From NCBI GenBank assembly GCA_001606155.1, contig LODT01000046.1, positions 62,001 to 126,000 on the forward strand: DNA of 64,000 nt, written 5' to 3'. The position numbers and the translations under genes were made by a program. The notes beneath the pieces are model-generated. The model was not told the origin of the DNA. It searched no databases and was given only the letters and a program-made list of their open reading frames with translations. Positions 49,777 to 62,159 of this stretch are shown here, piece by piece (positions within the stretch are counted from its first letter, which is position 1; the number at the start of each line of letters is the position of its first letter). The DNA comes from Tieghemostelium lacteum. Lineage: Eukaryota; Evosea; Eumycetozoa; Dictyosteliales; Raperosteliaceae.

Positions 49777-49908
49777 TGGCTTGGTGTTAAAATTAAATGT
49801 GATTGTGGAAGATTAGTCAACAAAAATAAACTTTATCAACATTCTTTAACAAAATATCATCAACATAAAGAAATAGTCAAATTGATAACACAGTACTTTC
49901 ACAGTTAA
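49777..49908 (+). pseudogene. C2H2-like zinc-binding coding remnant
   Basis: A stretch of 43 codons ending in TAA reads WLGVKIKCDCGRLVNKNKLY, then QHSLTKYHQHKEIV. The C-x-C-x11-H-x5-H spacing is a compact zinc finger of the type seen in large DNA viruses and some amoeba genes. No start codon lies in frame immediately upstream. It is probably the end of a lost or unrecognised gene, head-to-head with the 49271-49756 frame. Confidence 0.35.
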
Positions 49909-49926
49909 GTGTTTTAAATTATTTAT

Positions 49927-51876
<1,950 letters not shown>

Positions 51877-52314
51877 TTTGTGTATATATAAATAGAGATA
51901 AGTGAGACTTTTGAACAAAAAGAAATGGAAATTAATTAAGAAAAAAAAAAAAAGAAAAAAGAATATGAACGATTTGGTGAAAAAATTTAATTGAAAAAAA
52001 AAAAGAAATTTTTCAAAATCTATTAATGTGCCTACGTCGACAAAATTGTCTCAGTATAAACGACGTTGTGTATTCAATAATTTTTTTTTTCTCTCTTATT
52101 ATCCTAAGAAATATTTTATTTAATAATCTAGATTTTCAATTTAAAAATAGAAAAAAAAAAAATTAACAAATAAAAATGAACTTTTAATTGAATTTCCAAC
52201 GTTGACAATTGTCTATGTAGATTACCACGTTAAATATAACAAATCAAAAACCCAAATTTAAATATTACTAAATAAAGATTATTTTTTTTTTTTTATTTTA
52301 TAAATATTATTTGA
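51877..52314. promoter_or_regulatory. bZIP gene promoter with two composite ACGT/GACAA-TTGTC elements
   Basis: This spacer separates the bZIP start from the 3' end of the next gene on the same strand. Two related blocks, 52031-52070 and 52196-52233, stand out. Each has an ACGT core, a GACAA..TTGTCT near-palindrome right after it, and an ACGTT core about 12-15 bases further. They are direct repeats 165 bases apart in otherwise A/T-only sequence. ACGT is the core of bZIP binding sites, so self-regulation is possible. Confidence 0.65.
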
Positions 52315-54917
52315 TTATTTTTGCTTGTTTATAAATAATTTTGATTCAAAACCGAATGGTAAAAAATCATTTGGTAGTTGTTCAAAAAATATTGAAATTT
52401 GTAATAATAAATTATGATGATCTTGAGAGAGTTCTTTTGATTGTTGTTCAGTGAGGGTGGGGGATGATTTTAGATTAGTTAGGAATTTAGTTCGTTTAGT
52501 TAATAGTTGATCAAGGATATTACAAATGAGAGAGGTATTAGATTTTACACATGTCCAACCATGAGATTCATTTGGAATACTCGATAGGAAATTATAAATG
52601 TGAATTCTAACACTGGTTGAACTTTGGAATGCAATTTTACCTAATGCATCAACAGATTCCATACGTAATTGCCATGGATTATAAATTGCATATTGTTCCA
52701 ATCTCTGAATTATTGAATTTAATGATTGATTTGAAATCTCTAATGATTTTAATGCTGTGCTGCTACTGACGGTTGGATATAATGATTGTGATTCAAATGT
52801 TAAAACATTTGCAACATCACCCAAAAATCTAATGAGGTCTTTTAAAATCTCCAAATTTACAACTCTAAAATCAGGATGAACACTTCTATCCAAAATCTTA
52901 AAGAGTGTTGCCAAAACTTTTTCTTTGGCTTCCAAACCAAAATCTATAATTACTCGTAATGTTTGACAAATGAGATTAGTGTCAACTTTTGGTGGTACAA
53001 TATCAATCCAATCGTAGATTAATGATAATATCATTGGTGATAAAACTGGTGTGGCTATAACTCTTTTATACATTTCCATATAGAGTTCTTTAAATAAAAA
53101 TCCAGGATGATATGGATCCAATAATAGATTTTTAAATGTCTCTCGATACATTTGACATTGTTTTAAATCTAATGGACATAACCAAACTAATGCTTTTAAT
53201 GCTTGTATTCTTATACTAATACTTGGTGATATTGTTAAACAACTCATTATTATACTTGTTAAACTTGAAAATGGATTTTGATCTTTTGAATCTTTATCTC
53301 TATTATTTGGTTGTTGTTGTAATTGTTGTTGTTGTTGTTGTTGTTGTATTATTGTTGGTATTACTATTGTTGTTGTTGTTGGAATATTATCTAAATCTAA
53401 CCAATCACCAATAATTGGTAATTGAGTTTTATTATCCTTTGGATAAGCTGATTTAACATAGGATTCTGATAATAATGCTACTAATTTACATGCTAAATGA
53501 ATAATTGGATTACTTTGACTTGTTGTAGTTGTTGAACTGGTATGTGTTGTTAATGCAATTTTAATTTTATTACAAATACCTGTAACTAATGATATTTGAT
53601 TTGGTAATATCTTAATTATAATACAATTAATATTTGGTTTTTTTCAAATAATAAGATTATATCTTTTTATACAAACATCAAAATGATTTGGAGTATCATT
53701 ATCTAAAATGATTGGTTCAATTATGGCTTGTTCTAATTTTGACCAAGGAAATTTAATTAGAGTTTGAATTGCCCAAAAACTAACAGCATAGTGATTATCT
53801 TGAACTGATTGACAAATGTGTTGAAAGAAATCTTTAGATTCAGGTACATTGGCTGCTGCTAAATGTCCTGCTAATTTAATAAAATTTCTACGTGCAAATG
53901 AATCTTGTAAATTAACAGCTTCTTTACCCTTATTTGCTTTTAACAATGGTAAAAATCTTTTTGTACTCTCACTGACTGTTGATGGTTTCTCAACTGCATA
54001 ATCAAATGTCAATGATATTGAATGTCTAGCTCCAACTGGATCTGAACATTTTATACCTTCAATAATTGGCATAAATAATGATGGACTATTTTTAAATCTA
54101 TTTCTACATGCTACAAAACATGCATATTGTAATAATGATCTTTCTCTACCCAAATCATTTGTACCCCTTGAAAAAAATCCTTTTTTCTTTTGTGTCTAAA
54201 ATTTCATTTAAGTATATTAGTAGTCTTTATATATATATTAAAATTATATAATACATACCTTATCAACATCTTCACCAACTTTTCTAAGTATACCAGAAAT
54301 TACTTCTAAAATATTTGCATCTATTAATACATCATTTGGTGCTACTGTTGCTGTTGTTTTTAATGATATAACTTTTCTTGAAATATCTTTATGTAATTGT
54401 TCTTTTGAAAATATATTTATTAAATTTTTAATTTCCTATTTTATATATAGAAAAGATGTGTTAATATATCTAAATATACATATCAACATGATATAAATGT
54501 ATTTATAAAACATACAGCCGAACCAGTATTAAATAAATGTTTAAATTGTGAAATTTCATTTAAAAAATAATATGCTAATCTAAGAGTTTTCTTTTCATCA
54601 CTGATGGTAATGATGGTTACTAACATATCTAAAAAATCTTTATCCACTTTATAATAGGTGAGATTTTGTAGACATGTATAGATTTTTGAGGAATTCTTTT
54701 TATCTGTTGCCTCTTTTAATGATGCTTTGACAGAATCAAAGGTAGTTGATAGTTTAGATTGTAGATAGGCACTTGAACATTTACTATCACATAACTCAAC
54801 CAATATACTATTTTGATTTAATGTTGATGATGCTGCTGTTACACTACCATTGGCTGGTGTTGTAATGATATTACCATTACTTGATGCCAATGATGAATTA
54901 CTTTCTGGTGAATTCAT
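52315..54917 (-). CDS. ARM/HEAT-repeat, adaptin-like protein
   Basis: Four exons, 54917..54516, 54435..54259, 54195..53677 and 53610..52315, give 797 residues with all introns phase 0. The third intron uses the uncommon donor GTTTGT. After a Ser/Asn/Thr-rich start, the whole protein is a helical repeat. LKEATDKKNSSKIYTCLQNL and KKTLRLAYYFLNEI recall the trunk start of adaptin large chains. GRERSLLQYACFVACRNRFK and RIQALKALVWLCP look like further ARM helices. A low-complexity Gln run (near 53320) interrupts. Candidates are a vesicle-coat or TSET (TPLATE-type) subunit, but I could not confirm an orthologue, and there is no ear domain. Cytosolic, scaffold-like role inferred. Confidence 0.75.
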
Positions 54918-55146
54918 CAAAATCTATAATTCACTAAATAATACAATTTATATAAAAAAAAAAGTTTTAAAAAAAAATCAAATATCCAAAAAAAAAAAAA
55001 AAAACATTTGGTTTAAATTTAGATTTCACAATGATAAAGATTAAAGAAATAATTGAAGTATCATATATTTAAATAAATAATTTGTTTTTTTTTATTTGTT
55101 TATTATTAATTTTTTTAAAATTTTTTTGACACTTTTGACATGTCCT

Positions 55147-55773
55147 TTAAGAATAGTATTTACCTGAAGTATCATGATTTAGACGCCATCTTAAAACTAA
55201 TGCTACAATTGCTCCTAATAACTGTTTTAAAAAATAAAAATATTAATATCCATTCATCAATATATATATTTAATTTTAAAAAATAAAAACATACATTTAC
55301 AAATAATAATAAAGCCATTGGTAGATAATAGGCGACACTTGAAAGTGAACATAAGAATGAAAAATTATCATTTGCATCACCACCACAACCTGTTATATCT
55401 AAATTTGTAACTATAATTTGAGCTATACCAAATACCAACATTACAATCATTACAACTGCAAACTATTTTAAAATTATAAAATGTTAATATATTTAACTCT
55501 AGAGATGTTTCAAAGTTTTGGGAGATTAAAAAAGAAACATACATATAATAAAATTCCTCTATTCTTTTTAATTGCACCAATAAATGCTAAAACTGCCAAA
55601 ATGATTAAAATCAATGCTGATGCAATATATATACCTAAAGCCACCCATGCTTCATTATCAACAGATTGTTTTAAATAAATCCAATAGGGTACTGTTAGAC
55701 CCAATAACGCAATACCAATAATTATAATTAAAACTCTAAGAAATGTTTCTATATTTCTATCTCTTGATCCCAT
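55147..55773 (-). CDS. Small four-pass membrane protein, unknown function
   Basis: Three exons, 55773..55543, 55462..55295 and 55221..55147, give 157 residues (phase 0 throughout). Hydrophobic segments lie at about 11-33 (FLRVLIIIIGIALLGLTVPY), 43-65, 76-95 (after splicing, GILLYFAVVMIVMLVFGIAQ) and 117-145. A loop with CGGDANDNFSFLCS sits between segments 3 and 4 and may be luminal with a disulphide. The final WRLNHDTSGKYYS is short and cytosolic-like. A potential donor (CAG|GTAAAT) lies near the end, so a further exon is possible, though none is visible. General tetraspan shape, no recognised family. Confidence 0.7.
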
Positions 55774-56202
55774 TTTTATAAAAATATTTCTAATATATTT
55801 AAAATATGTACAACTTCAATTGAAAATTTTATAATAATGATGAAATAAATAAAATAAATAAAATTGCTGATTTAAAAAAAAAATAGTGTGTTAATTATAT
55901 AAGAGGTTGTATTTGTACAGATGAATCAAAAATAAAAATAAAATAATCTCACAACAAAAAAATTTTATTTTTAAAAATAAGGGTTTTTGGTAGATTTTAT
56001 TTGAAAATTTTTGAAAAATTCTTACACAACCACATAACTGTCATATTTTAATTAAATTTTAAGATGCGTACAATTTCTTTTGTTAACAATCACCGCAACT
56101 ATTATTTTTCTAAACAAGTACCAAGTTTTTTTGTAACACACTTGATTTTGTGTTTTTTATTTATTTTTAAAAAAATGATATTCAGAAACCACAAGATACA
56201 AT
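55774..56202. promoter_or_regulatory. Promoter region of the four-pass membrane protein gene
   Basis: About 430 bases of AT-rich sequence upstream of the membrane-protein gene and downstream of the exonuclease-glyoxalase gene, both on the minus strand. No gene or RNA seen. Confidence 0.3.
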
Positions 56203-58028
56203 CTAGAGGTATTCAGAAATTTCAATGAGGTTTTTATCGGGATCACGTATATACACAGAAAGAATAGGACCATTAGCACCAGTTCTAGGAACTGGTCCCT
56301 CTTCAATTTTTATAGAATGTTCAATAAATCTATTGATTACATCTCTAAGTGGTACTGAACTAATTACACATAAATCTAAATTACCGCATGCAATGTTATG
56401 TGCTCTAGGATGTATATCATGTGCATTATTTAATTCATGTATATTAATTTTTTGTCTTCCAAATTTTAATGCATATCTCTTCTTGTGATAGATATCTAAA
56501 AACTCTTGAAATTCTAATCCCAATACTGTACTATAAAAATATTTACATTTCTCTAAATTCTCTGTTAATAATACTAAATGATCAATTGATTTAAATATTG
56601 ATCTATTATCATTATTATCATTACCATCTTCATTTTCATTATTATTATTTGAAATTGATTTTTTATCCATTTTTGGAATTGGTAAAATTTTATCAGACTT
56701 ATTATTATTATTACTATTTTCTAATTCTTTTTGAATAATATCATTATTTGAAAGTTTTGAAATTAATTTTAAATTTGCCATTGTTGAGGGTAAATTGACG
56801 AGATGATTATAGATGATTGCTAAAATTTCAGAATCTACAAGTGCACCATGAGTTTTTCTAAGGAGAATTTTGTTAATGTTTAAATGTTGACTAACAGAAT
56901 CTAAACTATAGGTTTGACCTTGATAAACTTTTCTAAAATATCTCATGGTACAGAAACACTTGTGATCAGGATTAAACTCAATATTGGATCTAATGAGTTC
57001 TTGTATTAGCATTCTACGATCAAATGCCAAATTGTGTGCAATTAATGGACTGTCTCCTACCCAATCCATAAACGATGACAAAACAAATTGAATAGGTTTA
57101 CAAGTCATCAATAGATAAGAGGTTAGATTATGAACTTCTTGTGCTTTGGGATGTATCATGTTCAGTGGTTTAGCATAACTCTGAAATATGGCACCGGTTC
57201 TACATCCATCAATTAATTCTACACCACCAATTTCAATTATACTATCATCTGGTCCAAATCCACTAGTTTCCAAATCAAAACATATAACTCTACCTTTTAG
57301 TATTGGCTCTTCAACTTCTATAAATCCTTTTAATGATTTTATAAGTTTATCACTATCTACATTAGAATTTTCCTTATTTTTAAACTTTTCATTGAATTTT
57401 AATTTAATTTCCTTTTTAATTGAATTTATTAGTAATCTAATCTAACAATCTATTAAATAATTATTATATTAGATTATGTATTTACATTAAAATTATCTTT
57501 ATCATAATCTTTAATTTCAGGTTTTGGTTTACTCATCCAAATTGGTAATTTTCTATCTTTATTTTGATCATCTACTACTGTTGATTGTTTTGTTTTTTGT
57601 ACTCCAATTGGAGAATCATCATTATCACCTGTTATCATACTATCAATGCCTTTATTAGGAGTTACAGTATGTGTTGGTAAATTGTTTCTATTTATCATTT
57701 TTGATTGATATTGTGTTGGTATAAAATATTCATCATCAGTTTGTGTATTATCATCATAGTCCATTAGCTCATCATCTTTATCATCTCTATAACTATTTGA
57801 AAACTGTACATCTTCATCATTACTATTATTAATCTGATTAATTGAAGAATCAATTAACTGTGCCAACAGTGGTGAAACATAGGATGTTTGTGGGTTACTA
57901 TTACTTTGTGTTGTAGATTCTATTGTTGTTGTTGTTGTTGTTGAAAATGATATATTATTATTTGTTTTGGGTTTCTTAAATATTTCGTCAGATGCAAAGT
58001 CTAACAAATCATCCCCATTTCCCTCCAT
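56203..58028 (-). CDS. DEDDh exonuclease fused to a glyoxalase (GLOD5-like VOC) domain
   Basis: Two exons, 58028..57486 and 57441..56203, encode 593 residues (phase 0). Residues 1-180 are acidic and Ser/Thr/Asn-rich. The exonuclease lies at about 230-395: motif I VICFDLETSGFGPDDSIIE, motif II HNLAFDRRML and motif III HGALVDSEIL, keeping the D-E-D-H-D residues of the DnaQ/RNase T class. After an Asn/Lys linker, residues about 476-593 form a vicinal-oxygen-chelate domain like human GLOD5: SIDHLVLLTENLEKCKYFYS, LGLEFQEF, KFGRQKINIHE, EEGPVPRTGANGPILSVY and RDPDKNLIEIS. Metal ligands of VOC enzymes are plausible at His478, His near 530 and the final Glu. Combined DNA/RNA trimming and small-molecule lyase activity in one chain is unusual; I see no gap between the domains at the DNA level. 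Confidence 0.9.
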
Positions 58029-58100
58029 TTTTCAATTAAAAAAAAAAAAAATTAGAAAAAGATATCAAGTTCATGTTTGTATTTATTAACAAGAATTTAT

Positions 58101-59228
58101 TTAAAGATAATTTTTAATTTTTCTAATAATATTACGTATTTGAATTGGTAAAATGTTATTATTGATAATGTATTGGTCAACTAAAAGTCCAACTTGAGTT
58201 AACCACAAACGATGTTTATCAGAATAGGTGTAACGTAATTTCAAAAATTGGTAATAGAGAACTAATAAGATGATAGATCTTTGAAGACCATAGGTAAAGA
58301 TACCCAGTATCAGTACAATGACATTATAAATCTCAAATTTAACAGCTTGTTCAACTGCAATAGATCTCTTTGATTCCAATAATGCTAATTGATTATATAT
58401 TGTTGGTGGTATTCTATTTCTAATTTGTGCTAATGTCTTACCCAATACTTGATATAGTGCATAAATGAAATTTGGTAACAATATAACAAATGATGGGTAC
58501 CCAAGGAAATAAAATATCAAACAATAGAAACTGTAATGTAAGTTATCATTTTTTGCAATTTCCATAAGTTTTTGTTGTGACATTGGTAATAAACTCTATT
58601 TTTAATATATATAATAATAGTTATTAGATTAACAATCATGGTTTTGATATAACTCCTGTAGGAGAGTCTTACTTACTTCAATAACAGGGAATAATGAAAT
58701 TGAATATCCTATAAATGAAGCAAGTATTGCTCTGTAAAAGTTTGAATAGGAGGTAAACAAGTATACTATAGTGAATACTAATGTTGAAACTTGTGAAATT
58801 GTCCATGCTATATATAAAAATCTATTATATGTTGAATTTTGTCTAGCTTCTGTACGTTGTGCACTTGGTGGTACAGATGAAGTTGATGATGTTGTTCTAT
58901 TATAACTGTTATTATTACTATTATTACTATTATTATTATTAGTATTAGTATTAGTATTTTGACTAGATGTTGATGATTGTGAAGTAGTTGATGTTGATGA
59001 ATAATCTTTAATTTCATAATTTGGATCCTGAAAAGAACAGGTTAGAATGTTTATATTCATTCTTAATATTCAATATTATCTTACAATTTTTCTTTTATAA
59101 TATTTTTGTTTTAATTTTAATAATGCTGTATAATAATTTGAATTATTAGGAATTAATGCATTATCTAGATAGTTTTTCCAATCAACATCATTTTCCCAAT
59201 CAAAACTTTCAAATGTTGTTCCACTCAT
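58101..59228 (-). CDS. TMEM33/Pom33-family membrane protein with an N-terminal extension
   Basis: Three exons, 59228..59085, 59027..58677 and 58595..58101, give 329 residues (phase 0). The N-terminal 60 residues (FDWENDVDWKNYLDNALIPN, then YYTALLKLKQKYYKRKIDPN) are charged and soluble, followed by a Ser/Thr/Asn linker. The membrane part has four or more hydrophobic segments: FLYIAWTISQVSTLVFTIVY, NFYRAILASFIGYSISLFP, HYSFYCLIFYFLGYPSFVIL and EIYNVIVLILGIFTYGLQ. The F-Y-R-A-x-L-A and H-Y-x-F-Y-x-L-I-F patterns fit TMEM33/Pom33, ER and nuclear-envelope proteins that help place nuclear pores and shape ER tubules. The N-terminal module is not part of human TMEM33 as I recall it. The tail is amphipathic (PIQIRNIIRKIKNYL). 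Confidence 0.75.
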
Positions 59229-59523
59229 TTTTTTAAAATTAATAAAAAATAAAAAATTTAAATCATATAAAAACAATCTCGATGAATCATAAAAAAATAA
59301 TGTTAATTTATTTATAATTCTATAATCAATATTTTAATTAAAAAAAATATCTTATTGTGCGATTCACTCAATTTGTCTTTTAGAAATATTGAATATTCAC
59401 AACAAATTAAACTTTAAAAAAATAATTTTATTCAACTTTCTGTGAAACATTTATCATACCAAACAACTACTTTAGTCTATCTTTTCAAATAATTAAATAT
59501 AATATCAAATTAGGTTATAAAAC

Positions 59524-61584
59524 ATGAATGACAAAAAGAATTATACCCAAAGATTGTATGAGTTAAATAGTATAAATAGATGTATTGAAAGGATAGAATA
59601 TATGCATTTAATTTGTTTTTTTCCAACAATGAGTACAGATAATATTAATAATACTAAACCAACAAGTTTTAATATTGATATACCAAAAGAAGTTCTTAAA
59701 AAAGACAATTTAGAGAAAGAGTTAAAAGAAATTCAAGTTTCTGATGATTCAGCTTTTGAAATATATTTAAAGTTCAACACTATCCCCAAAAGCACTCGTA
59801 TGTTGATTGCTTTGAATATTGTTTGATGTACTTGTTCTAATTATTATTACATAATAGTTTATCCAGGACCACTATCATTTAACAAATTTGATGGTGCAAT
59901 TCAGATTTCAGAAAGAAATACTAAATATTATTATCTAGAACGAAAAAATAATTCCACTTTACGTGAATTAAAAGATAAAATTTTGGACCATGATTTTATT
60001 TTATTTCATGGTACAGGATCATCTGGTAAAACTACCCAGATTTTTACTATTATAGATCATCTCTCTAAAATAGGATTGTTTCCTATCTATGTGACATTAA
60101 AAGATTTCTGTTCATTTAAATCTATTGAAGGGTTTTGTAATCAATTTTTAATAGCAATAAATTATGCTATAGGAAAAATGAATCATTTTACAAATGCATT
60201 CACTATTTTTGATAAAAATAATGAAATATCCCAACAAATTTTCAAGAATAGTGATGTAGTTCTTTTTATAGACGAATTTGATATATTATTAGATGCCCCA
60301 CCAGAAGTTATATCAAGTATTCTAGGAATATTTAGAAATTGGAAACAAAACAATACGAAGAAATTCATAAAAAGTTTAGTTGCCATAGGATCATTTAATA
60401 TATTAAAAATTGATAGCCACCAGTATTCTCCATTTAATGTAGTTGAACAGGTTGCTGCACAAGATTTCACACATCAAGATGTAACAGAATTCTTTAATAT
60501 ATACCAACGCATCAAGTCTTGTACTGTTGATAGTAAAGTAGTTGATTGTATATTCACTTTGACAAATGGTCACCCTGGACTCGTAAATGTATGTGGTAGA
60601 GTAATAGATAAAGATATAAACTCAATTACCATAAGTATCGATAAATGGAACAAATTTGCATCCTCGAAACTTTTACATGGTTTATCATTCTACCCCACAG
60701 TTGATAGAATGATGAGCTCTATTAACACCCAAACTGATCTATGTAAAGAGACATTAATTCATTATGTCAAGATTTTCCCTCAATTTTTAGATATAGACGG
60801 TGAACTAAATAAGGAAACTCAATATTTGATATCAATGGGATTTTTAAGATATAAGTCTGAACCAGTAGCTGGATCATTTAAAGTTGTAAGTTGCTCTCTC
60901 CAGTCTCTTTTGATCAAGTATTGTATATTGGACCAGATATACACCATCCATCATCGTCAACGACCTTCTGATGTATTCCCTATCAATAATGGAATTATTG
61001 ATATATTTACAGTAGTAAAAACTCTCACACCAACATTTAATTATTCTCCTGAAAATCTTACAAACAATTATTTCAGAGGCTTTGGAAATGGACCCAAAAG
61101 AGATTCCTTAGTTCCAGCTGCATTATTTTATCATTTTGAATTAGTCACAACTATCAAGAATTGGAAACCTCATGTAGATATTCATCCAAATGTAAGACCT
61201 GGTTTAAATGCAAAGGATAGGGACGATATTGTTTTAGAGTGTATGAGCAAAAAATACGTTTTAGAAATTGTAGCTCATACCTCCTTCAAAGATGTTGAAA
61301 ACCACATTAAAAGAGGTAGCAGATATAAAACGTCAATTGGTGCAACTGAAGTTTGGGTCATTCACTACACTGCTAGAAAACAAAAAGAAAACTCCAAATA
61401 TCCTCCATCAATACCAGGTGTAGGAGTTATTCATATTTGGCATAATAGTAAATTCAATGATTTTGATTTTGTTTGTTATCAACCTCTGCCTGATAAAGAA
61501 CAAATAATGACTGATGTTGGTGGTAACGAAGAGGAATATGAAGATACATTTGAAGAGGAAATGGATTATGAAGATGAAGAGTAA
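59524..61584 (+). CDS. Crinkler-type P-loop NTPase with a C-terminal nuclease-like domain
   Basis: Two exons, 59524..59797 and 59858..61584 (donor GTATGT, phase 1), give 666 residues; an internal ATG at 59629 would give 631. A P-loop sits near residue 143 (LFHGTGSSGKTTQ) and Walker B near 229 (VVLFIDEFDILL). The NTPase is STAND/AAA-like, with winged-helix-like sequence after it. Residues about 515-620 (FELVTTIKNWKPHVDIHPNV, DRDDIVLECMSKKYVLEIVA, HIKRGSRY, EVWVIHYTA) fit a PD-(D/E)xK restriction-endonuclease-like fold. This pairing is the Crinkler-RHS class described by Aravind and colleagues in amoebae, fungi and oomycetes. An acidic tail (EEEMDYEDEE) ends it. The gene looks intact. It may act in conflict with parasites or transposons. 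Confidence 0.75.
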
Positions 61585-62159
61585 ACAATCAATCAACCAA
61601 AAACTCACTTAATTAAAACAACAATTAAAAAGATTAGAAATCTACTTATATGATACTGCTGGAAATAGTTAAAAGGTAGAGTCAAGCCTATACAAATGGC
61701 TAATAGATTTCTTTGATATTAGTTCTATCGATGTATTCTATTAGACTTTGGAAAAACATTCAAAAAGATATATATAAACATGTTATTTTAATTTTTTCAT
61801 CCTCTTCTTTTTAATATAAATATCTGATTCTATTGCGAGAATCACTCAAGTTGTTTCTGCTTTTGATCTTTAGTGTTATTCTGGTACTTAGATATTTTCT
61901 TAAAATTTTAGGTATTTATGTGGTAGATCAATATAAAAATACAAACATTTCCAACATTTGGTTGTGATTTTACTAGTAAAGAACACAATAAAGCTAGAAA
62001 AACAACAATAGTATATTTCATCATCATCTTTTGTACTTCTCTATCTAACTAAATTTTTTTTATTTAGTTATCTAAAAAATTTTTTAAAATGTCCACATTA
62101 TTATAATAGTAAAAAAAGGACAACTTGCGTTATTCGCGCAATATTTTGAATAAAACACA
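61585..62159. promoter_or_regulatory. Intergenic region upstream of LRR gene
   Basis: About 575 bases. A stem TTGCG/CGCAA around TTATTCG lies at 62124-62141, close to the next ATG, and is unusual for its CG content. No further gene is visible. Confidence 0.35.

Noticed and set aside
59798-59857. Exon 1 of the Crinkler gene ending at the GTTTGA at 59821
   Set aside because: That donor breaks the reading phase; GTATGT at 59798 restores it.
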